25,715 nt of DNA from the NCBI GenBank assembly GCA_020650975.1, contig JAIPMN010003828.1:1044-26758 (forward strand). The letters are read 5' to 3'. Source of the stretch: Apostichopus californicus. Taxonomy: Eukaryota; Echinodermata; Holothuroidea; Aspidochirotida; Stichopodidae. A program made the translations under genes and the position numbers. The notes below the pieces were generated by a model that saw nothing but the letters and a program-made list of their open reading frames with translations, ran no database searches and had not been told where the DNA came from. Shown here one piece after another: positions 11,201 through 23,200 of the stretch. How positions within the stretch are numbered: the first letter of the stretch is position 1; each line of letters starts with the position of its first letter.

Positions 11201-14200
11201 TTCCATTCTTGAGATATCGTGTTTACAAGGTTTTCACAATTTCACACCAAATATGAAATTGGTCTGTCCCTTCTGGAGATAACATGTTTACAAGCTGGGC
11301 GTCACAAACGCACTCACACCCTTACACACACGCCATCATGAATGCAAAGGTTACGACTATCATCAAAACCAAATAGTGTTCATAATGGTGAAGAATAAGT
11401 GTCCAATTGCAAAAATGGTTAGGCTAGTATATAATTACTATGATATAGAATAATTTAACATGTGCATGAATTTAGGACAGTTGACGATACTATAACTAAC
11501 TTGGTTGAAAGGCCAACTGAACTAATTTCCTGTACCTGTTTGTCACATGCATGCCTTGCAGGTATAGGCTGTAAACCACATTCACTTTTGTTTTCAGTAG
11601 ATCTATGTTTCAAAGATGCAAACTTCTCATAAAATCTATCCATGATATGCATACTTTCCAATGTAACAAATTATACTTGGCCAATTTGAATCCACCAAGT
11701 TCTGTACTATTCAGTGTTTACTGTTTACCAAGGCATGCACTGTTACAACAAGAGGTGAAAGAGGATTATATTTGGTCTATTTGCGTGGAATACCCTACTA
11801 TAATTGTTGTAATCTTTGCAAGTAATACATAGTGTATTCAAATCCAGCTTTTGCACTTCATTTAGACTTCACCTTTTACAACATCTGCTTTGAGAGCATT
11901 GACAGGAGTCATTCTACATATAAACTACCTTCAGTACATAGTGTTACAGTAGTCTCTTGTTAGCAGTGTAAAGTCATGTTAGCTCATTAGCTGATTACAA
12001 TGAATAGCCCATGTTGAAACCTGGTAGTCCTTCTTCTCCTTTAAGGAGAAATATATATATATATATATATTATATGGGATGGTGAGTAACTTCCTGTCAA
12101 GCCCAGGTGGCCCTTTATCAGAGTGAATTTAGAGAGTCAGGACAATACATCCAGAAGAAGCATTGCTTCATGGTACCTTTCATGGCAACAATGGGTTGCA
12201 TGGACATTCTTTAAAAACCCTGCCAGCTGACATGACGTCTGTGAATAATTGTTGATTTCTTGCCAAAAGGCCAAGAATGTGATGGAAATGTTGTGTGTGT
12301 GTACTGTTTATGTGTACATGGTAAGACAACTGCTTGCAAACACAATAACTAACTAGAAAGCCAGTGGGCTTATTGTGATTCCTTGCCAATTGAGATTATA
12401 ATCCCAAGCTTTCGCATATAACTTCAATACAACTTGTCGTTGTTCAGTTACCGTGTTTACAAGCTATTTTCGTGAAAATCAACTTAAGCCCTGCCCCCTA
12501 ATAAATATGCATAATATAAACTTGAAAATATATTACCATGTACCCACTATCTACCAACACATTAATACCAAGTATGTGTGTGTGACGCCTCGCTTGTAAA
12601 CACGATATCTCAAGAAGGTAAGCTTGGACCAATTTAATATTGGTGTATATGAGTACCACGTTGAGTAGAAGAACCCTACTGCTTTGTGGAGATCAAGGTC
12701 ATTGGGGTCACAGGGGTCAAATTGGGTACACCTTGTAAACACAATATCTCAATAAGAAAAGCTTGGATCAATCTCGCATTTGGTGTGAAGATGTACCACA
12801 TTGAGTTCAAGACCCTATTGTTTTTGGTGGAGGTCCAAGTTCCTTTTGGGTCACTAAATTGTGAAAACCTTGTAAACACGATAACTCAGGAAGGGAAGGT
12901 TGGACGAATCTCATATTTAGTAGTGTTCAACCGATAGGTTAGATAAACGGCATCGGGCCGATTATCAGACAATCGGTTAATAATCGGCATCGGCAAAATC
13001 CATTGCGCTACCGATTATTTGGAACCGATTATTACGTTCCACATAAAGGATTGTATTTTCTGCGCTTTTGATTCGCCACAACCACAACGGGAAAAGAAAG
13101 TAGATCATTCCATTCAGCGCTATTCAAAGCCGGGGAAGGTGGGCTAATCTACCATGTAACGGTACGGCAAGTCCCTCACACGCGATTGTACTAATGCTGT
13201 TCGATATACTATCTAGTTTTGGCAGTTAATTCATATCGTATACCCGCGATAAGCTTAGGAGGATGACGTAATTATTTTTTATCACTTCGCTTCTTGCATC
13301 TAACAAAACCTCCTGTTATCATGTTTAACGATTGATAAGAAAGATTAATTGTCTCGACTAAATATAAAAACCAAATCAATATACTTTTGAACCACTTTGG
13401 CCGTTACACCGTACGTGAAAACTGGAAAGTGAAAACAATAAAATTAGGCTTTGTTCATTGTGAGTTCTACGTACATTAGGCTAGTCTGGCTAGAGAATGG
13501 TTGAGCTTCATAAGATTTTACATAAAATAAAAATAATAAAATGATGAAATCAAGGCGCCAAATACTTCTAAATATCCCTAAACATGTTTGGCGACAGTCC
13601 ACCCTAGTGACCCCCAGTAACTAAACTCATTACCACAACCAACTAAAAGCAAGTCTTATTTCCAGTGACACGCACGACAAAGACAATGGGACTTTAGTGT
13701 GTGATTTCTCCCACATGTAGTTAAGTCAATGGAGAAGTGCCATTTACTTACTGTGTATGATCGTTTGAAACAACGTTCCATCCGAAGTTTTACCTCGCAG
13801 ATGATAATCATTGTAAAGTTGAAGCAAACGTTCGGGATTGTTTTATTTTTCATAATAAAATAATACTTTTAGCAAACTGTTTCGATCCTGCTAGGATTGA
13901 AGCGTCAGACCAACTTACTTTTACACATTATTTTTCATATCAGATTATATATTTCGATATCAGCTAACAAAATATCGAATATTTTATTTCCGTGCGGTAT
14001 ACTTTTCACTTTATTTACGTTGGAGTTGCATCACTGATCTTGGTTATAATACCAGTTGTAAAAGCTGTCACTAACTCTTTTTTAAAAATATTTCGTAGCC
14101 AATGGCTACTATTTTTCCGCATCATCGTTATAAAAATACAGCGTCCCATGTATGTATTACAGTGTTCTTTATTTGCTCCATTGATCTTTACTGTGAAACG

Positions 14201-17200
14201 TTAAGTCGTTCATTTACATCTTTGATTTTATTGGCCTAGAAGTTGGTTATCATGCAAAACACTTAATCATATTTGAGGCCAGTTCCACGAAAATGATGAA
14301 ATAATTGGTAATCGGTAATCGGCCGACTGTCACAGGAACTAATCGGTAAAACCAATTATCATATAATCGGTCGAACACTAATATTTAGTATGTAGTTGGA
14401 ACACGTTCAGAACAAGATTTTATTGAGGTCAAAGGTCATTTTGAGTGGCCAGACACCAAATTGTGGAAACCTTGTTTTATAAGCTACCGTATCTCCCACA
14501 GACCAGCCTATCAGATAACATGTGCGTTACGCCTCATAGGAATAGGAGGCTATTGGCAATTGGAAATGACCTTTTGGGCATCCGTAGAATCTGAAACTCA
14601 AAACTGAAAACTCAAACATATTTGCATTGGCTTCAACATGCCGCTCGGAAGCCTTACTTTGCGTGAAAAATGGTGTACTTTGTAGTACAGCGGTTCTATT
14701 GGATGTTTCCGTAGAATCTAATTCAGGTTGGATGTAGTTTCGTTATGACCAGGAAGCGTTTATGAAACTTAACAGTTCCTCTAGTTAGATTTTTTACTAT
14801 GACCAATATCAATGCAAAATAATTGTGTAAAACAGTCTTAGTTTGGCAGTGAGTTCACAAGCTTTTGTCTGTATCGGCTGTTGATCTCAATTTTTGTAGT
14901 CTCTTCCACCAGTTTCAGCATAGATAGTCCTTAAAAGTAACGTTCGACTTTCGTCACGTTTATGATTATGGGACAACTTGAACAAACCTGGGTAGGCCTG
15001 TGAGCAATTGTATGTTGTCTAGGCCAGCAACGGTTGGGTAGAATAGGGTTTGTTAACACAATAACGTGAAAAAGACCAGTCAGAATACCAATACACTTAA
15101 GATGGCAAAACATCTCGTTCATTATTTCTTAAGGCATTTTCCTACTGTCTATCAGTCATAATTTGCAAAGTATAGACCAATTTAAGGAGTTTTGAGACAA
15201 GTTTGCTGTTGTTGCTGCTAGATTTTTGGATGATAGATGCTCTTACAACCTCAGATTTTCATTGCGTAAAAGATCGCTTTTATTTAGGCAGTGTAATGGA
15301 GTAAAAGCGATATTTTTTCACGCATAAATCTGCAGCTAAAAGACAAGATAAATAACGGGGCAAATGTGCGAAGTCGCGTTAATCGAGTAGTGGTTCAAGT
15401 AGCATTAAGGTACTGTATAGGCTTAGGACTCGCGCACACCTAGCTACTGTATATATAGGAGCCATAATGTAAGAGAAGCCAAGCTATCTTAGTAGGTGTT
15501 TTTACAGACGTTTTACTTTTGATTGCTTAAGACATTACAGTAGGCCGAGCTGCTTATTAATGATTCTGCGAGATGTTTTACTTTGTTCAACACTTACTTT
15601 TGGTGGAAAAAGTTTAAATTTCAAACTGCAAAAAAACATGACTTTCCAATGCGCAATTACGTAGCACCATGTATCTGCCTAAACTTTGTTTATAGAAAGT
15701 ATTGATGTTGCAGATCTGTACTTTGGAGACTTGAACAACAATCATAGGCCTAGTGGCAAGTGGAATCTGGCGAGTACTTATTTAGTCACGGTCGCCAAAT
15801 AGCGAGTACTTTTAAAAATATTTGTCTTGGCCTGAAAACCTTCAATACATGATTTCTCATGGTAGAAATCATGGATTCTTTTCATACATGGTATATGGAG
15901 TTGCCATATTGAGTACAAGAATCCTATTGCTTGTGAGGTCAAATCTCCTATAGGTCACCAGAGGTCAAACTCTGAAAAACCTTTTACATGATATCTAACG
16001 TTGGAAATCGTGGATACCTCTAATACTTGGTGTGGATTCATAATATTGAGTACAATACCCCTATTGTTTTTGATGGAGGCATGTGTATAGCCACGTACAG
16101 TAGACTGACCTGTGTTTATCATGCAATAGTGTTATTGTAACAGCTAGTTCTGGTATCATGTCACATTCACCAACATAAGGATCTTATTCAATGACAGTCC
16201 CATTTGTATTTATTTTATCTCATTGCCGGTTACTAAGACCAGCATTATTTCCTACCTTTGGTTTTACCGAGCACGACTCCTAAGTAGTATGGTCCATCAC
16301 CAAGAGCATTCCTGCCTCTGACAGTGAATTCATACTTTGTTTCTGGATTTAGATGTTCCACAACGAAGTATGTTGAATTTGGAGGATCAACATCAATATA
16401 CTGGTATTGCTTAGCGTCCAAAGTATTGAAACGAACTTGAAAAGCTTGAGGTAACCCACCATTGAAACCTGATGGAGAAGAAGAAAGAAATTTAGTGGCT
16501 AGAAGATGGACATCTAGTAAGATATCTATACATACACATCACTATGTGGGTAAACCAATATGAATTGGAACTGTAAGAACAAAATGGAAAGTAACAGGAT
16601 AAGTATGTTGCCATACCTTCTTAAAATCTAATGTTAACATTTGGGAGAGGTATGATGGCATCAAGTGCAAAATACTTGTCCACAACACTTAAGATTAGCA
16701 TTAACTATACCTGTTTGTCCAATCAGAGACCAAAAAAGGAATTATGTATCAGGATAGTTACAGTACAGTTCAGCCAAAGCTTTTGTCTACTTTCATATCA
16801 TAAGAAAAATAGAGAGAGAGTGACAATATTCCAAGTGGTTCCTATCGCAAGTATGAAGCTTATTCAAGTTATATTGATGTTTTTGTGCTTCCAAGGTTTC
16901 AAAATGTCACATATGATGACCTTTGACCCATATATAAGATATTATAGTCATTGTTCCTACTGAAATGGAAACATGTATCAAGTGCGAACATCATACACTT
17001 TTGGATTTTGGATTGAACATGTCTAAAAGGTTTTCATACTTTGACCTCTGCTGACCATAAATGATCTTTGACCTTTGCAAAATACAATAGGTTCTTGTCG
17101 TACAATAATGGATCTCTTTATGAAAATCAATTTTGGAGTTTCATGGTTATAAGGTTTTCAAACTTTGATCTCTATTAACCATAGATGACCTTTGACATCT

Positions 17201-20200
17201 ATACAACATTGATAGAAACTTTTGTATAAACTAAGATGGATCCAAATGTCAAGTATGACTTCATTCAAGCTTTAATTTTTAGTTATTCAGACTTTGACAT
17301 CTGCTGTTCTGAAACGGGTCTTTGACCACCACAAAAAACAATAGGGTTCTTGTAAGGTGTTCACATACCAAGTATCAAGTTTATCTAAGCTTCACTTTCA
17401 AACTTAACAAGTTTACAAGAATTTTATAGAATGTATATCTCAAATGACCTTTGACCTCCACCAATTTCTATAGGCTTCTTGCACACATCAAGGGAGATCT
17501 GAAGACCTGATATGATGGGCAATCAAGTTGTCCTTCTTGAGTATCGTGTTTACAAGGTTTTCAGACTTTGACCTCAAATGACCTTTGATCTCCTCTAATT
17601 TCAATGGGCTCCTTGTGCTTGCTAAGAGAATCCACATACCAAATATCACTCTCAGTCATCATGTACTTTATAAGTCATCTTGTTTACAACCTGGCATTAC
17701 ATACACACACGTGCGCACATCAATTTGTCTGAGAAGGTTACTTGCCTGCTACGTGGCAGTCACACACAATTAATTGTCAGCTGGTTAAGCTGTAGGATGG
17801 TCAGCAACCTGCTTAGAAACAGCTTTGTATCAATGAATATGTTGGATATATAGCAGCAACTCTCATAGCCAAACACATAGCATTCTAATTGAGTGGCATT
17901 AAAGGAAAGTACTCTTAATGAAATGCAAAGAAGTGGTTCAGCAGTTAGAGTGCGGCTCACAATCCTTAGGTTCCTGGATCAAAATTCCGCCAGGAGCCAG
18001 ATTCTCTTGACCTATTCAAAAATTGATGCAGTGCAGTGATGTGTAGAGACTTTGTTGGATTTGTTATTTTATGTTTTGTGAACTTGGGAAACGAGGTTTG
18101 TTTCTGTTCTTCACTTGGTTTCGAAACAACTTTGTTTGTCATGGCTGCACTGCAGTGATGTTGAACTGGGTGCCTTTTGCCTACCTCAGTATTTGAGAAA
18201 GTGGTCAGATGCTGGGGCATACTCTCTGGTCCTTCGGATGCGGATGTTAAATGACGGTCCCGGGAGCAGGAATGGGAACGAATTCTCACCCCTGCCTAGT
18301 TATCCTCTGAACACTTATCGAAATGAGAAGGCTTTACTAAGATCTAACATGGATATGGTCCCAAATAAGCTACTTTAAGGCTTACTGATCCTTGGGTCTC
18401 AAAACTAAACTAAACTAATGTTGTTGTAATTGTTCACACTTACCTGCCGTCCAGTTAAGGGAAACAGAACGATGTGTGATAACTAGAATTTTGACATCAG
18501 TAGGGCTCTCTGGTGAACCTATAACAGAGTAAAATCAGCTGTAGTGATAAACAAGCTAAACCAAAAGTAAATAGATAAATTGTAAGAATTAAAAGAGACT
18601 TTGATCACTGACCCTTATCAATGCTGTCACTCACAACATAATATTAAATCCATCATAACTTCATAATAACAAAGTACAGGCCATTTTATTGATACTGCTG
18701 TAAAACAGCCTCATCTCAAGTAACTTGTAGTGCATACAGGGTTACCATATTTCTATTTTTCTATGAAGAAAATTTTGAATTTTAAAGAGGGCTACATTGC
18801 TTTTCCCACCAAGCTTCAGTTTTGGATTTTGAATGTCACAAAGAACTTCAAGAAAATCACCACAATTTAGTCTGCCGGAATGATAAAATATTTTAGTTGC
18901 AAAAAATTGTGATATATAGTAACCGAAAATATTTATGCTACCTGATTACAAGAGTACATGAACCAAGCATGAAGTTAAACCACTTACTTGTACGTTCCAC
19001 ATTGATTTGAAAGGTACTTTTGCCAAGGGCATTGTATGCCTCACAGATGTAGGCTCCATAGTGGAATACTTGTATCTGACTGATGATGAGTCGGCTCTCA
19101 TAGTGATTGGTATACCTAGCATGCTGTCTGTTATCCAGGGTGTAGTGATGGCTTGTCAGATTCACTTCTGTACCTCCTTTCAGCCATCGAAACCGCACAA
19201 CAGGAGCACCCTCCACATGACAAAACAATAAAGCTGTCTGACCTCGCGTCTTAGCAACTTTATTTGGAACAGAGTAATCAATTTCTGGTTTATCTGAGCA
19301 AAGGATTAGAAAAACAAAAGGGATTTCTGTCAGTATGAAAGTGCAACAGAAGTGATACACCAGTTTGAAATGTTTTTAGAAGTTAATCAACATAAAATTT
19401 TGGTGCTCACTTACATAATCACATAAATTGTAGCAGTAGCTACTTTGTATTACAAAATGGTTGGTTAACAGGATTGGGTAATAAATTTCATTACAATGCA
19501 GAGTATTTTTGCTTTATTAGGTCACTGTTGCTTTGTTGCAAATCAAAGCAACCTATTATGCAAACACAAACATTGTGAAACTTAAAGATTTCTGACATAA
19601 CACTCATTATGTTTCAAACTTTGACCGTCTAGAAATGATTTCATTGTTTGCTGCATGAATCACCGGAATGGAAGAAGATCACCACCAGGTTTAGTGTACC
19701 ATCATAATTGTTCAATATTTTACCTTTCCTTTGCCTAAAAATGTATGAAGCTGCTACAGAGGTTACTTGTGAATCACAGTTTTGTTAGAGGTCTTGTTGA
19801 TTTGTACTTGAGTATATGAAAGTTTGCGTTTGGTCAGATTGAGAGATGATGCTGAAGTCATGGTTACAGCATCTTGGCTTGTCGGATTTCTCAGTGACAC
19901 AAAAAGGACGTCATGCAGGTCACTCACTACAAGATGATGAAAACTGAAGCATTATTGCTGCACAGTGCAAGTTTAATTTCATGTTTGCTTGCTTTAGTTT
20001 GCGGAAGTATGACGTGTGACAAGTTCAGACATCTGCCATTTCTATTTTCTTTTATTTTTCTTTACAAGGTTTAATCTATATGCAACTTGCTGCTGTTACC
20101 AGTTCATGAAACTCTTTAAATACTGCTTGATTTATTAAACTATACTAGCTGAATTCCCTCTGGGATACTTACACTGAATAATGACATTGATATCTGTCTT

Positions 20201-23200
20201 TGCAGCTGGTTCAATGCCATTGTCTGCATGACAGGTGTACATACCAGCATCTGATTTAGAAACATTCTGGATTTGTAAAACACCATTCCCATCTCTGAAG
20301 AGGGCAGTATGCATACTTATATCAAATCCTTCACGTGACCAAGTAACAAATCCATCAGGCCTAGGGTTAGCATCTGCAGTGCAGATTAAATCCTGGTCTG
20401 TGTTCAGAGTTATGGTAATTGAGTTCTCTGTAGTTATGGTAGCTGCATCTGTAAGCAAGAAGACATATCAATGGAACACAGCAACAACAACATTGTCTAT
20501 ATTCACACCATTTTACTGGTTTGTATTGAGAAATGGAACATCAGTATTATTTTCATTATGAAGAATTTGAACATACTATATAAGGCAATGATCAGTTGTT
20601 AACTTCAACTAAAAGGTGTCTTACAGAGAGAATACCAACTTCCTGAAAAATTGATTACACAAGGTTTACCCATTTTGGTTGTGTTGAATTTTGATCTCCA
20701 TAAGATCTTGTACATATCAATCATAACAGTAACCTAACATAACATAGTTACTTCCATAGTTCCAATGGAAATATCTCAAAGACCACCCTGAACTTGACCT
20801 CCAAAAAAGATTCTCATACCAAGCATGAAATCTTCTAAATTCCACTCAATAATCTAGAATCTGGTCATGACAAATACACCAACATAAACACTTTAATAGT
20901 GCTGTGATCCATATCCTAGGCAGAACAATCTGTCATATTTCCAGTGTTAACTCACTGTGATCTGATTTCCACAGATTTATTTTGCTACATCAACCAATGG
21001 ACAACAAAACATGTAATCACTGGTATCTACACACAACTACATTACCATGAATTATATCAACCAACTAATGAATAGGAAGAATAGGACTCAAACTTGAGAA
21101 AGGAAATAAAACAATAAAAATATAAATGAGATCATAGTAAGACGTAAGTAAACTAGAGCATCAACTCTCATACAACATGGTAGCAATGAATGTGTGTACA
21201 ACCACCAAGAAACTGAACTGAAAGCTAAATACCACTATAAACAACCATCATCTGCTCATCACTATCACCAACTTTTTTTTCAGACCCTAGGAGTAGCCTT
21301 TTATGTGATATTTGCTCTTTGACCTCCTTTGGTTCCAAATGACCTTTGACTTGAAAGTTAAGTACAAACTTTTAGGACCCATCATCTGCTCATCAGAAGA
21401 CTAAGTTTGATCAAAATCAAGCATACCCCTAGGAAATGGTGGTGTTTACATGATTTCCTGTTTTAACCCCAATGGCCTTTTTACTATTAACGGACAACTA
21501 TTTTCACTCATCATGCTTATAAGTATGGCAAGTTTGATCCAAATCAAACTAGAGCTGGTTAGTATACTATTTGATGAATGTTGTTTTAACTTCTGTTGTC
21601 CCCAAATAACCGGACCTTGAATTGAAGTATGATGACCGTTCATCATCTACTTATCACTATCATCAAGCTTGATTGATCTCAAAATAAAGCCTAGGAGGTG
21701 AAGACTTAATGCACTTTCACTGTTTGACCTCTTATGACCCCAAATGAGCCTTGACATCCTGTTTGTTGATGAAATTGTTAGCACTTCACCAAGTCTGGTA
21801 ATATTCAGCACAGGACCTGTGAGTGGTAGCCTTTCAACCATTGTTGACAAATAGACAGACAGATGCATTGCCATGACAATAGCTTACATAGTTGAGTGAA
21901 ACAACAGCAATTGTAAGAAAAATATAAACAACAGTTGAATAAAGTAGAAAGATTACAGAAAAGGCTTAAATACTCCAAATTGGATAAAAGAGAGCAGCTC
22001 TCCTGTATATAAATGAGTTTTTTAAAGGAGTATTCTATAACTAAGTCTTATTGCAGGATTTCTTAAATTGTACATTGTGTTATTGCACACACAGTGGTTA
22101 GCTTAGAATGAAGGAAGCTATCCTTTGCAGTTCTCCTAAAATCATTTCATGCAGCTTCACAATAACAAATATCCCTCCAAATTTTCTCCAGGCAATATGT
22201 TTACCATGGAAAAGAAACTGGTAATGTATAATGATAGTGCTAAAATGATAACAGTTGGTATATCTACATTATGCATTACAGGAGAATTCATTGGCTATTT
22301 AAATATTAAGAACAAAGAGAATTGTAACTTACATTCAACATTTAGAGTAGCAGTATTGCTCGATTCTCCCACTGAGTTAGACACAACACAACTGTATGTT
22401 CCAGCTTCACTCCTTGTAGGAGCTTGAATATGAAGAGAGCCCTCACTTGTTAAGGTATACTTTGTGTCATCTCCAACAGTAACATCAACATCATCTTTCT
22501 TCCAAGTATGAGTTAGTTCTGATGGGTTGCCATTGGCAGAGCAGTTCAATTTGATGATTCCTTCTACTTCTCTAGTTGTTATGGAAATGCCTTCAGGTGT
22601 GGTGATTCTTGGCTTATCTGTCACATCAACAAAAGACCACAGGAATATGGATAGATCTTCTAGGATTTACGATATTAAAAGGTTAAATCATTCCATAACA
22701 TCTATACATCAAATATAGCTGTTTACACACAGAAGTACTAAGCCACCCCTTCCATTCAAATTACTTTTGAACTCTAATACATAAGTGAAAGTGTTGAAAA
22801 ATGAAAGAGTTCTACTCACAAAGATGAATCCACATGCTAAGTATGAAGTTCATTTAATTTAGTTATTTTGACATAGACAACAAATTGCTAAGAATGAAAC
22901 TGTAAAATATGTCTAATTTTCAGGGACTATTCTTCATCCACAAATACAAACAAGATCAAAAAATTATGTTGAATTTGTAAATCAATACATTTATATCTTT
23001 CCTTATCAAAATAAAAACAGAAAGCTAGCAGGCTTAGTGATTCCTTGTCTAAGTTTTTATCTGAAATAACCTGATTAATAAAGCAACTGAGAAAAATTTG
23101 TAGCATGGTGGGCTCATAATTGACGCACTTAAGGATTTGTTTAACGATGTCTATCAAGGAAAAATCAAAATCACTCAACTGTAAGCGTTTTTCATATGTT

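Noticed and set aside
16631-16963. Plus-strand 110-codon open frame
   Set aside because: It runs into the degenerate TGACCTTTGACC repeat, has no motif or splice support, and lies in an intron on the opposite strand.
17966-18378. Overlapping open frames of 107 codons (-) and 87 codons (+)
   Set aside because: Both lie within the SINE-like element and have no protein motifs.
18737-18753. Possible second complete hAT element starting CAGGGTTACCATA
   Set aside because: No opposing terminal repeat or 8 bp duplication was found in the intron, so only a possible fragment is noted.
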